A stretch of 16,457 bases of DNA from Thiopontia sp964415865 (GCA_964415865.1 CAYQBY010000033.1:1-16457); one strand, 5' to 3'. Numbered from the stretch's first letter, positions 6,208 to 13,893 are shown. A program made the numbers and translations. The notes: a model not told the origin generated them from the letters alone.

Positions 6208-6781
6208 GTTCTCCTATACTCTTTTCTGTTACCGGTTGCCTGTGGTGTAACGTTAACGCATCAACCGGGCAAGGGGCAATACATGCACCGCATCCACTGC
6301 ATTTATCCATATCCATCTCCATCTGCACAGCTCCCCCAACTCGTGGCCGGAAGCGAAAGACCCTTTCCAGACACTGATCCCCACAGATCTGGCAGACCAC
6401 CCCCTTCTGGGCGATACAGGTGTGGCTAACCCTGACCTCAAGACTCCATGGCTCACCATGGTTCGCATCCGAGGCAAACCGCAGGGCTTTGGGTTCACAG
6501 CAGGTGACGCACTCCTCACAGAAAGTGCACTCCCCTCGCTTGAACTCGACAACCGGGAATTTACTCCCTCCCTCAAGCAGAATCTTCTCCGGACATATCT
6601 CTATACACTTTCCACAACGAGTGCAGGTCTCGGTAAAGTCAAACTCCTCCAGCGCCCAAGGGGGGCGAAGAGGGCGGTTTTTACCACTTACATCACCACG
6701 CAGAAACTGGGTACGGCTAACCCCGCGGCTACCCTGCCCCTTTTTTTCTCTCTCCTGTCTGTTTTTCAGAAAATCAAACAT
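6194..6781 (-). CDS. napF: NapF, ferredoxin-type NapA maturation protein
   Basis: A 195-residue cytoplasmic polyferredoxin. The N-terminal SRTQFLRG segment (22-29) is a NapF hallmark. Cys groups lie at 53/56/59/63, 85/88/91/95, an irregular 122/130/133/137, and 161/164/167/171, so up to four Fe-S clusters are possible. NapF is known to interact with NapA before export and to assist insertion of its cluster or cofactor. The ATG at 6781 overlaps the stop of the preceding radical SAM gene as TGATG, and the 3' end overlaps napH, so the three genes look translationally coupled. A GTG one codon earlier is possible but less likely. Confidence 0.9.
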   Translation of the reverse strand: MFDFLKNRQEREKKGQGSRGVSRTQFLRGDVSGKNRPLRPPWALEEFDFTETCTRCGKCIEICPEKILLEGGSKFPVVEFKRGECTFCEECVTCCEPKALRFASDANHGEPWSLEVRVSHTCIAQKGVVCQICGDQCLERVFRFRPRVGGAVQMEMDMDKCSGCGACIAPCPVDALTLHHRQPVTEKSIGEHDGT

Positions 6782-7383
6782 CACCCAACAATATCCAGTT
6801 TTCGTGCCCTAAACCCAACACCACACTCCTCCGCAAGTTTTCGGCACGCCTCTATATCTACCCCCTCAAGCCCATCAATTGCAGTTGCGGTTACCACCGG
6901 AATTTTTCCACTTGCTGCCCGCAGAAACTCCAACATTGCCTCAAAGGCCCCGCCCAGCTGAGGCTGACAGTGACGATTGTAGACCTCTCTATTCTGCCCA
7001 TTCATCGATACCGATAGTTCATCAATAATCCCCACCATCTCTGGAATAACATCCCGTTTATGGACAAGATTTGCCAGCCCATCCGTGTTGATTCTGGTCT
7101 CTCCCCCATGTTGTTTGATCCATCCAGCCACCTCAAGAAGCAGTTTGAGCCGTAGCGTCGGCTCGCCAAAACCACAAAAAACCACCTGATTGTAACGTGA
7201 GGGGTCACCAATGGCCCCTATCACCTCCTCAATCTCTGGGCGGTGGTCAATAGTAAGATCAAACTCATGAACCTTCATCACTCCCTGGGTCTTGGGGCAG
7301 AACTCACAGACCAGGGTGCAGCGGTCGGTAATGCTGAGATATAGACTATCTTTTATCTGGTATGCAATTGTCTGGCTGGTCAC
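6781..7383 (-). CDS. Radical SAM protein (TatD-linked-like), first gene of the napF-napH operon
   Basis: A 200-residue, single-domain radical SAM protein. The cluster motif CX3CX2C is at C22/C26/C29 (RCTLVCEFCP), and GFGEPTLR at 71-78 is the GGE-like SAM-binding segment; NTDG (about 99-102) is a further SAM-contact motif. No C-terminal auxiliary cluster Cys motif is seen. Size and motifs recall the short radical SAM proteins annotated as TatD-associated, whose reaction is not known to me. No tatD gene is adjacent here; instead the stop codon overlaps the napF start. The start is a GTG with a weak purine-rich RBS, so the exact N-terminus is uncertain. A role in Nap or cofactor maturation is inferred from position only. 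Confidence 0.78.
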   Translation of the reverse strand: MTSQTIAYQIKDSLYLSITDRCTLVCEFCPKTQGVMKVHEFDLTIDHRPEIEEVIGAIGDPSRYNQVVFCGFGEPTLRLKLLLEVAGWIKQHGGETRINTDGLANLVHKRDVIPEMVGIIDELSVSMNGQNREVYNRHCQPQLGGAFEAMLEFLRAASGKIPVVTATAIDGLEGVDIEACRKLAEECGVGFRARKLDIVG

Positions 7384-7442
7384 TATACTATTCTCTCACC
7401 ACTCACCAACTTCAAACAAGATAATAACGACAACCAAAGACA

Positions 7443-7979
7443 ATGAAAAAAACCACTCTGCTACTACTGTTACTCACCCCCCTACTCAGTCAGGCTGCTC
7501 CCACCCTGCTTGATGCCGCCAATCAGGGTGAGATTAAGCAGATCAAAAAACTATTACAGGCATCATCACCGCTATATCCGCTGACCCGCTCTGGAGAGAC
7601 CCCGCTCCACCGTGCCGCATACCATGGCTACAGAGAGATAGTCTCTCTGCTACTGGCCGCCGGTAGTGGGGTGAATATAACCTCCAGACCAGGAGAGACT
7701 GCGCTCCACAAGGCTGCCCAGGGCGGACACCTGGATATTGTCCAGATTCTGCTGGATGCCGGAGCAGACATTAACAGACGCAGTGAATATGGCATCACCC
7801 CACTACATAAAGCAGTGGCTGGTGGCCAGATAGAGGCCGTAAAACTGCTATTGGGATGGGGAGCTAACCCCGGTCTGACAGATGATCTGGGGATCGCCCC
7901 TCTGCAGTATGCAGAGATGGAGGGGGAGAGTGAAATTGCAGAACTACTGGAATCGTACTTTACCTCTACCCAACGTTAG
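7443..7979 (+). CDS. Exported ankyrin-repeat protein
   Basis: A 178-residue protein with a clear Sec signal (MKKTTLLLLLLTPLLSQAA). The mature part is almost entirely ankyrin repeats of about 33 residues: a degenerate first unit (about 20-50), then GETPLHRAAYHGYREIV (51 on), GETALHKAAQGGHLDIV (84 on), GITPLHKAVAGGQIEAV (117 on) and a divergent last unit near 150. Ankyrin repeats bind proteins; the partner is unknown. Export to the periplasm suggests it is not a eukaryote-type effector delivered to a host cell, though secretion cannot be excluded. It is divergent from the radical SAM gene with only 59 bases between starts, and precedes the TPR protein and moaA on the same strand. Confidence 0.85.
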   Translation: MKKTTLLLLLLTPLLSQAAPTLLDAANQGEIKQIKKLLQASSPLYPLTRSGETPLHRAAYHGYREIVSLLLAAGSGVNITSRPGETALHKAAQGGHLDIVQILLDAGADINRRSEYGITPLHKAVAGGQIEAVKLLLGWGANPGLTDDLGIAPLQYAEMEGESEIAELLESYFTSTQR

Positions 7980-8067
7980 GTATAGACTCCCCGATCCACA
8001 CACAAGTTACACAAATTATCTACATTAAAAGCTAACTAAAGACAATTTCTCAACAAGGAGGAGAATC

Positions 8068-8661
8068 GTGAAAAAAGTTTATTCAGTTATAGTGTCAACC
8101 GCTATCGCACTTACCCTGTCACTATCGCAGAGCCAGGCCGCATCTGCCGACAACAATATGGTTGATGCCGGTATTGAGGAGGCAAAACAGCTCTACAGCA
8201 AGGCCCTGCCGATGAAGATAGACTCCCTGAAAAGGGCTGAACTACTTGGGCAGGCTGCAGACATCCTGGCCAAGGTTATCGAGAATGAGCCAAAGTCTCT
8301 GGAGGCACACCGCAAATTGATGGGAATCTACCTGCTACAACAGGATTACTCCAACGGTATCCGTACCCTGCAGAATGCAATCACCCTCGCTCCCGAGGAT
8401 CCTAAGCTCTTTATCTCCCTGGCATTTATGTATGAGCACTCTGGTGCCTTGGAGTATGCAGACGAGATGCTGAATCAGGCGCTTTCTCTGAAACCTGGAG
8501 ATAAAGTCACAAAAATGGTCAGAGATTATAAGGTTGCCATCAGAAAGAAGATTGAGGCGGCAAAAGATAATAACAATATGGAGCAGCTTCATGGCGGAGA
8601 GAACCCCATGGACGCACAACATGGGCAGCTTAAACCTGGAGCAGATACCTCCGCCCACTAA
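8068..8661 (+). CDS. Exported TPR-repeat protein
   Basis: A 197-residue protein starting at GTG, chosen because AAGGAGGAG lies directly upstream and the following residues form a signal peptide (MKKVYSVIVSTAIALTLSLS, cleavage near SQAASA). Roughly three tetratricopeptide repeats span residues 55-150, with typical alanines and PED/KPGDK turns. The C-terminal 30 residues are polar and contain several His and Met (for example HGG, AQHGQ, SAH), possibly a disordered or weakly metal-binding tail. The function is unknown; periplasmic TPR proteins often act as assembly scaffolds, for instance in cytochrome maturation, but nothing here shows the partner. The stop lies three bases before moaA, so the two are likely cotranscribed. 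Confidence 0.82.
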   Translation: MKKVYSVIVSTAIALTLSLSQSQAASADNNMVDAGIEEAKQLYSKALPMKIDSLKRAELLGQAADILAKVIENEPKSLEAHRKLMGIYLLQQDYSNGIRTLQNAITLAPEDPKLFISLAFMYEHSGALEYADEMLNQALSLKPGDKVTKMVRDYKVAIRKKIEAAKDNNNMEQLHGGENPMDAQHGQLKPGADTSAH

Positions 8662-8664
8662 ACC

Positions 8665-9654
8665 ATGAAAGCAGAACTCACAGACCCATTTGGCAGAAGA
8701 GTCGATTACCTCCGTCTTTCGGTAACCGACCGCTGTGACCTGCGTTGCGTCTACTGTATGCCACAGGGGTTTGATGACTATGAGGCTCCGGATGACTGGC
8801 TCACCTTCGACGAGATCGAACGGGTGGTCAGAATATTTGGTGAGTTGGGTGTCAGCCGGATAAGGATGACCGGCGGAGAGCCCCTGGTGCGCAAGGGTAT
8901 TGTTGAGCTTAGCAGACGACTCTCATCTCTGGATGGAATTGATGATCTATCCCTCAGCACCAACTGCGTAAGCATGGAGAAATTTGCCCAGCCACTTAAA
9001 GATGCCGGTATTAGCCGTATCAATGTCAGCCTGGACAGTCTTAACCCGGAAAAATTCCGGGAGATTACCGGCGGAGGAAAACTGAGCAAGGTGATTGATG
9101 GGCTGTTGGCCGCCAAGGCGGCAGGCTTTACCCCAATTAAAATCAATGCGGTGGCGATGAAGGGGGTAAATGATGATGAGCTTGGTGATATGGTTGAGTT
9201 CTGTATTGAACATGGCTTTACCCTCCGTTTTATCGAGACCATGCCTATTGGTGATACCGGGTGTCGTGCCAAGGACTCGCACTATCTTGATCTTGAGATA
9301 ATACGTGAGGAGCTGGAACAGCGTTTTGATCTGGTCCCAAGTGTTATGCCAGGGGCGGGGCCGGCCCGGTACTTCAGGGTCAAAGAGACAGATATGCACT
9401 TTGGCTTTATCACCCCAATCTCTCAACATTTCTGTGAGACCTGCAATAGACTACGGCTCTCTACCGACGGCACCCTTTATATGTGTCTGGGACAGGATGA
9501 GAAGTATGAACTACGACCACTACTACGATGCGGCGCCAGCGATGATGAGATCAAGGAGGCCATCCATGAGGCATTGATCCTCAAACCGGAACGCCATGAG
9601 TTCAACGAGGGCAAGGGGCAGACTGTCCGTTTTATGAATATGACTGGTGGATAG
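8665..9654 (+). CDS. moaA: MoaA, GTP 3',8-cyclase (molybdenum cofactor synthesis)
   Basis: A 329-residue radical SAM enzyme for the first step of molybdopterin synthesis, converting GTP to the 3',8-cyclo intermediate. The SAM cluster motif CX3CX2C is at C24/C28/C31, GGEPL at 70-74, and the second, GTP-binding cluster uses C257/C260/C274 (HFCETCNRLRLSTDGTLYMC). The required C-terminal Gly-Gly is present. The usual STNG/TTNG motif reads STNC here (C101), a small departure. It provides cofactor for NapA in the same neighbourhood; no other moa or moe gene is visible. It starts three bases after the TPR gene with a weak RBS, suggesting translational coupling. It ends five bases from the convergent permease gene. 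Confidence 0.95.
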   Translation: MKAELTDPFGRRVDYLRLSVTDRCDLRCVYCMPQGFDDYEAPDDWLTFDEIERVVRIFGELGVSRIRMTGGEPLVRKGIVELSRRLSSLDGIDDLSLSTNCVSMEKFAQPLKDAGISRINVSLDSLNPEKFREITGGGKLSKVIDGLLAAKAAGFTPIKINAVAMKGVNDDELGDMVEFCIEHGFTLRFIETMPIGDTGCRAKDSHYLDLEIIREELEQRFDLVPSVMPGAGPARYFRVKETDMHFGFITPISQHFCETCNRLRLSTDGTLYMCLGQDEKYELRPLLRCGASDDEIKEAIHEALILKPERHEFNEGKGQTVRFMNMTGG

Positions 9655-9659
9655 AAACT

Positions 9660-10460
9660 CTACGACACAAACATCCTTATCGAGAGAAACAGCAGGAAGA
9701 GCGCAAACAGCTGCCTTAGTCTCTCTGCCGGTAGCCGGTGTGCCAACCTTGCGCCAACTGGTGCGGTCAATACACTCACCCCCGCAATACCAAAAAATGC
9801 CGGCCAGTAGATAAAACCACTACTCCATTGTGGCAACCCCTCAATATCGAGCCCAGACCAGATAAACCCTGCTCCACCAGCGACTGCAATAGGCAACCCA
9901 ACCGCTGCCGAGGTTCCAACTGCCTGATGTATGCTTACCCTATGCCATATCAGCCAGGGCACAGTCATGGTGCCACCACCAATCCCCGCCAGGGCTGACA
10001 CTGCGCCAATTATCCCGCCCGCCACCCCATTTATAACTCTGCCAGGGAATTCTCCATGAGCTACAGGCTTTATACTGAACCACATCTGGGCCGCCACCAA
10101 CAATTCAAACAGGGCAAAAAAGAGTCGTAGAGAGCCGCTATCAATCTCTTTTGCTAACTGCGCCCCCAACCATCCACCAATGATTATTCCAGGCACCAGA
10201 AGCCAGAACAGATCCCAGCGTACTGCATGTTTTCTGTTGTGGGCAAAGATCGATGAGATAGAGGTAACTACAATTGTCGCCAGGGAGGTACCTATCGCCA
10301 GATGCATCAACCATGGAGAGAGCCCTACCTGTTGCTGAAAGATCCAGAATAGAAACGGCACAATGATCAGTCCACCCCCAACCCCAAGGAGACCGGCAAC
10401 AATCCCGGCAAACCCACCAACCAGCAGATAAAGTGTAATGGCATCCATTGCCATTATCAT
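9660..10460 (-). CDS. TauE/SafE-family membrane permease
   Basis: A 266-residue protein with about eight hydrophobic segments and the duplicated Gly-rich signature of this family: GLLGVGGGLIIVPFL near residues 23-37 in the first half and AGIGGGTMTVPWL in the second. TauE/SafE proteins (formerly DUF81) are putative anion or sulfite/sulfonate exporters; the substrate here is not evident. It is convergent with moaA and divergent from napA, whose FNR box at 10546-10559 lies within reach of both. Three in-frame ATG codons (10460, 10454, 10448) and no strong RBS leave the start uncertain by a few residues. Confidence 0.88.
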   Translation of the reverse strand: MIMAMDAITLYLLVGGFAGIVAGLLGVGGGLIIVPFLFWIFQQQVGLSPWLMHLAIGTSLATIVVTSISSIFAHNRKHAVRWDLFWLLVPGIIIGGWLGAQLAKEIDSGSLRLFFALFELLVAAQMWFSIKPVAHGEFPGRVINGVAGGIIGAVSALAGIGGGTMTVPWLIWHRVSIHQAVGTSAAVGLPIAVAGGAGFIWSGLDIEGLPQWSSGFIYWPAFFGIAGVSVLTAPVGARLAHRLPAERLRQLFALFLLFLSIRMFVS

Positions 10461-10545
10461 AATATGAAACTACTCAGAACCCCCTATAAACCCTGATTTT
10501 TTACCCTTCACCACACCTAACCCGACATAATTATGTTTTATCCAT

Positions 10546-10559
10546 TTGATACAGATCAA
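10546..10559. promoter_or_regulatory. Perfect FNR/ANR box upstream of napA
   Basis: TTGATACAGATCAA is an exact match to TTGAT-N4-ATCAA. Its centre lies about 62 bases upstream of the start point predicted from the promoter at 10580-10608, close to the -61.5 position of class I FNR-activated promoters. It lies in the 304-base gap between the TauE-like gene and napA. The rest of that gap holds the promoter and the structured leader; 10461-10545 shows nothing clear. Confidence 0.82.
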
Positions 10560-10579
10560 TTAGCAGACTGTGATAGTTG

Positions 10580-10608
10580 TTGACTCACCTATTGTTTTTT
10601 GAGATAAA
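10580..10608 (+). promoter_or_regulatory. Predicted sigma-70 promoter of napA
   Basis: TTGACT (10580-10585) is separated by 17 bases from GATAAA (10603-10608). This predicts a start near 10615 and a leader of about 150 nt before the napA ATG. Spacing to the FNR box supports the assignment. Confidence 0.6.
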
Positions 10609-10632
10609 CGCTCTTCACATGATTTTTATGTG

Positions 10633-10663
10633 GATATAACCAACTGTAGCAGTAGGTTATATC
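10633..10663 (+). promoter_or_regulatory. Long hairpin in the napA leader
   Basis: GATATAACC (10633-10641) pairs perfectly with GGTTATATC (10655-10663). After one A-A mismatch, ACTG (10643-10646) pairs with CAGT (10650-10653) around a TAG triloop: 13 pairs with one mismatch in 31 bases. No T-run follows, so it is not a terminator. It may be a 5' stabiliser, a protein target, or an operator in DNA. Confidence 0.75.
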
Positions 10664-10670
10664 TGAGAAA

Positions 10671-10757
10671 AACCGTACTTGGGGAGGAGACGGTGAACAC
10701 AACTCTCCTTCAAATACGGTTCTATAATTTAGAACTAAAACGTAAATAGTGAGGAGA
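10671..10757 (+). promoter_or_regulatory. Candidate switch structure controlling napA translation
   Basis: AACCGTA (10671-10677) pairs with TACGGTT (10715-10721). Inside, GAGGAGA (10684-10690) pairs with TCTCCTT (10704-10710), with one G-U pair. The napA ribosome binding site repeats GAGGAGA (10751-10757), so the same TCTCCTT can bind it instead. ACCGT can alternatively pair with ACGGT at 10690-10694, and GTTCTA (10719-10724) with TAGAAC (10730-10735), which excludes the outer stem. This set of exclusive pairings looks like a riboswitch or thermosensor layout. I do not recognise it as the molybdenum-cofactor RNA or another known class. No folding program was run. Confidence 0.45.
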
Positions 10758-10764
10758 AGTATCT

Positions 10765-13311
10765 ATGGGAATCTCTAGAAGAGAGTTTATCAAATCCAAT
10801 GCTGTGGCCGCGGCGGCTACCGCTGTTGGTATCAGTGGTATCCCCGTCGTCTCTGTTGCCAAAGATGGTTACGATTCTGATGGTATCCGCTGGGACAAAG
10901 CCCCATGTCGTTTTTGCGGCACCGGCTGCAGTATTCTGGTTGGAACCAAGAACGGCAAGCTGGTGGCTACACAGGGTGACCCTGATGCACCAGTCAACAG
11001 AGGGCTGAACTGTATCAAGGGATACTTCCTCTCCAAGATTATGTACGGCAGAGACCGTCTGACCACCCCTCTGCTTCGCCAGACTGATGGCAAGTACGAC
11101 AAGAACGGTGAGTTCGCCCCAGTGAGCTGGGATGATGCATTCGACATCATGGCCAAGAAGTGGAAGACGGCAATGGCTAAGGATCTCGCACGTAACGATA
11201 ATAAATCTACCGTAGGTATGTTTGGTTCCGGACAGTGGACAGTCCTTGAGGGATATGCTGCAGTCAAATTGATGAAGGCCGGTTTCCGCTCCAACAATAT
11301 TGACCCTAATGCACGCCACTGTATGGCATCTGCGGTAGGTGCATTTATGCGAACCTTCGGTTCTGATGAGCCAATGGGCTGCTATGATGACTTTGAGCAT
11401 GGTGAGAACTTTGTACTCTGGGGCTCCAATATGTCGGAGATGCACCCAATCCTCTGGTCTCGTATCACTGATACCCGCCTGAGCAAGAAGAATGCATCTG
11501 TACATGTGCTCTCCACCTACACCCACCGTAGCTGTGACCTCGCAGACAATGTGCTGATCTTTGAGCCACAGACCGACCTGGTGATTGGTAACTACATTGC
11601 CAACCACATTATCCAGAGTGGCGCAGTGGATCATGACTTTGTGAAGAAGCATACAAATATCAAACTCGCCAATACTGATATCGGTTATGGTCTGCGTCCA
11701 ACTGATCCTCGTGAGAAGAACGCCAAGAACAGCTCTCCACGCAAGGCTCAGGTTGGCTCCACGCCAATGACCTTTGATGAGTACAAGGAGTTTGTATCCG
11801 AGTACACCCTGGAGAAGGCCGTCGAGATGTCTGGTGTCCCTGCAGAGAACCTGAAGGCACTGGCTGACCTCTATGCTGACCCAAGCAAGAAGATCGTCTC
11901 TCTCTGGACTATGGGAACCAACCAGCATGTACGTGGAGTCTGGATGAACCACCTGATGTATAACCTGCATCTACTGACTGGCAAGATCTCTGAGCCTGGT
12001 AATGGCCCATTCTCACTGACTGGACAGCCTTCTGCCTGTGGTACTGCCCGTGAGGTTGGAACATTCTCACACCGTCTGCCAGCAGATCTACTGGTCGGCA
12101 AAGCGCCACACCGTAAGTTTGCCGAGAAGATCTGGAAGCTGCCTGATGGAGCCATTGCCCCCAAACCTGGCTACCATGCAGTCTTGCAGAACCGTATGCT
12201 CAAGGATGGCAAACTAAATGCCTACTGGGTAATGTGTAATAACAACGTTCAGGCGGCACCAAATCTTAATGATGAGACTATGCCTGGATATCGCAATCCG
12301 AAGAACTTTATTGTTACCTCGGATCCATATCCAACCGTTACCGCAATGGCATCTGACCTGATCCTCCCCACTGCAATGTGGATTGAGAAAGAGGGTGTAT
12401 ATGGTAATGCAGAGCGTCGCTCTCAGGCGTGGCGTCAACAGGTTCCACCTGTAGAGGGTGCCAAGTCTGACCTCTGGCAACTGATGGAGTTCTCCAAACG
12501 CTTCACTACCGAGGAGTGCTGGCCAGAGGCTATTCTGGCAGCCAATCCTGAATATAAAGGCAAGACCCTGTTTGACGTACTGTATCAAAATGGCAATGTA
12601 AACAAGTATGGCCTTGAGGATCTGGAGAGAGGATTTGATAACGAGGAGGCATTCCACTTCGGCTTCTACCCACAGCGAGGTCTCTATGAGGAGTACCGTC
12701 AATTTGGTCTGAAGGGTCCAAAGAAGGGGCATGAGCTCGGTGAGTATACCAAGTACCATAAAACTCGCGGTATGCGCTGGCCGGTAATTGACGGCAAAGA
12801 GACCCTCTGGCGCTACCGTGAAGGTTATGACCCACTGGTCAGAAAATCCAACCCAACAGTTGCCAAGGGTGATGTCTACTTCTATGGAAAACCAGATGGC
12901 AAGGCCAACATCTTCTGTTGCCCTTACGAGCCACCTGCGGAGTCCCCAGATGCAGACTTCCCTCTCTGGATGACTACCGGTCGTGTATTGGAGCACTGGC
13001 ACTCTGGCTCAATGACTCAGCGTGTTCCTGAGCTCTACCGTGCGGTACCTGATGCATTGATCTATATGCATCCAAAGGATGCCAAGTCGGCCGGACTGCA
13101 TGATGGTGCAGTAGCTGAGGTTACATCCCGTCGTGGTAGCATGAAAGCACGTGTCTCCACTCGCGGACGTAACAAGATGCCAGAGGGGCTGATCTTTGTT
13201 CCATGGTTCGATGCACGTCGACTGGTAAATAAACTGGTTCTTGATGCAACCGACCCTCTTTCCAAAGAGACGGATTTCAAGAAGACCGCTGTTAAAGTGA
13301 CCAAGGCCTAA
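10765..13311 (+). CDS. napA: NapA, periplasmic nitrate reductase catalytic subunit
   Basis: An 848-residue bis-MGD molybdoenzyme that reduces nitrate to nitrite in the periplasm; E. coli NapA has 828 residues. A Tat leader (SRREFIK, then an Ala-rich stretch) covers about residues 1-32. The [4Fe-4S] ligands are C48, C51, C55 and C83. The Mo-ligand Cys is C186 in PNARHCMASAVGAFMRTFG, which matches the NapA motif. The C-terminal molybdopterin-dinucleotide-binding domain is complete (TTGRVLEHWHSGSMTQR region onward). The RBS GAGGAGA is seven bases before the ATG. It is first in an operon with napB, probably under FNR control, and has an unusual structured leader. The partner proteins NapB, NapD, NapG, NapF and NapH are all in the window. 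Confidence 0.98.
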   Translation: MGISRREFIKSNAVAAAATAVGISGIPVVSVAKDGYDSDGIRWDKAPCRFCGTGCSILVGTKNGKLVATQGDPDAPVNRGLNCIKGYFLSKIMYGRDRLTTPLLRQTDGKYDKNGEFAPVSWDDAFDIMAKKWKTAMAKDLARNDNKSTVGMFGSGQWTVLEGYAAVKLMKAGFRSNNIDPNARHCMASAVGAFMRTFGSDEPMGCYDDFEHGENFVLWGSNMSEMHPILWSRITDTRLSKKNASVHVLSTYTHRSCDLADNVLIFEPQTDLVIGNYIANHIIQSGAVDHDFVKKHTNIKLANTDIGYGLRPTDPREKNAKNSSPRKAQVGSTPMTFDEYKEFVSEYTLEKAVEMSGVPAENLKALADLYADPSKKIVSLWTMGTNQHVRGVWMNHLMYNLHLLTGKISEPGNGPFSLTGQPSACGTAREVGTFSHRLPADLLVGKAPHRKFAEKIWKLPDGAIAPKPGYHAVLQNRMLKDGKLNAYWVMCNNNVQAAPNLNDETMPGYRNPKNFIVTSDPYPTVTAMASDLILPTAMWIEKEGVYGNAERRSQAWRQQVPPVEGAKSDLWQLMEFSKRFTTEECWPEAILAANPEYKGKTLFDVLYQNGNVNKYGLEDLERGFDNEEAFHFGFYPQRGLYEEYRQFGLKGPKKGHELGEYTKYHKTRGMRWPVIDGKETLWRYREGYDPLVRKSNPTVAKGDVYFYGKPDGKANIFCCPYEPPAESPDADFPLWMTTGRVLEHWHSGSMTQRVPELYRAVPDALIYMHPKDAKSAGLHDGAVAEVTSRRGSMKARVSTRGRNKMPEGLIFVPWFDARRLVNKLVLDATDPLSKETDFKKTAVKVTKA

Positions 13312-13324
13312 GGAGGAGATACCA

Positions 13325-13768
13325 ATGAAAAAGCGTAATATCATGATGTTTGTATTGGGTGCTTCTCTGGCTGCACTGCTAGGTGGAAGCTCAGTTGCTG
13401 TGGCAGGCGATGTCACCTCCCTGCGTGGAGGCCATGACATCCATGCCGATTCGGCAGTTCCTACCAGGAAAAACCGCTTTAAGGATGCAGATCCTTTTGC
13501 AAGAACCTGGAAAGAGCAGCCACCGGTAATGCCGCACAAGGACTATTCAGTCTCGGTAAAAGAGAACAAGTGCATGGATTGTCATAGTGACGAGAACTAT
13601 AAAGAGGAGGAGGCTACTCAGATTGGCCGCAGCCACTATGTAGATCGTGCTGGCAACAATCTTGACCACCTCTCTGGAGCAAGGTTCTTCTGCAACCAGT
13701 GTCACGCCCCTCAATACCGAGTGGATCCACTAGTTGTAAATGAATTCTCAACCAGTGCCAGAAGGTAA
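13325..13768 (+). CDS. napB: NapB, dihaem cytochrome c subunit
   Basis: A 147-residue periplasmic electron-transfer subunit that passes electrons to NapA. It has a Sec signal peptide (cleavage near AVAGD, residue 28). The two haem motifs are CMDCH (83-87) and CNQCH (123-127), with candidate distal His ligands at H71 and H104. The DIHADSAVPTR and ADPFARTWKEQPPVMPH segments are typical of NapB. AAGGAGGAG sits just before the ATG, 13 bases after the napA stop. A strong terminator follows the stop codon. Confidence 0.96.
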   Translation: MKKRNIMMFVLGASLAALLGGSSVAVAGDVTSLRGGHDIHADSAVPTRKNRFKDADPFARTWKEQPPVMPHKDYSVSVKENKCMDCHSDENYKEEEATQIGRSHYVDRAGNNLDHLSGARFFCNQCHAPQYRVDPLVVNEFSTSARR

Positions 13769-13799
13769 TGGCTAGAGAGTAGCTGTTGAGTAGAAATAG

Positions 13800-13834
13800 C
13801 CGCCTGGGTCTTGAATGATCCAGGCGGTTTTTTT
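13800..13834 (+). terminator. Intrinsic terminator between napB and napD
   Basis: CCGCCTGGGTC (13800-13810) pairs with GATCCAGGCGG (13817-13827), 11 bp with one G-U, over a 6-base loop, followed by seven T. It should end most napAB transcripts, leaving napD and napG to read-through or to a promoter in 13835-13880, where no strong one is seen. Confidence 0.9.
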
Positions 13835-13893
13835 ATGCTCAGGTTAAAATTAGGATAAACTGAAGAGATAAATCTAAGGAAAGGAGGCAGACA

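Noticed and set aside
10671..10735. Molybdenum cofactor riboswitch (Moco RNA) upstream of napA
   Set aside because: The position and gene context would suit it, but I could not match its conserved core by eye; reported instead as an unclassified structure.
10735..11970. Long open frame antisense to napA (411 codons)
   Set aside because: It lies opposite napA codons, has no RBS or recognisable domain, and is explained by napA codon bias.
12214..13002. Second long antisense frame in napA (262 codons)
   Set aside because: Same reason: a shadow of the real gene, with no motif or start signal.
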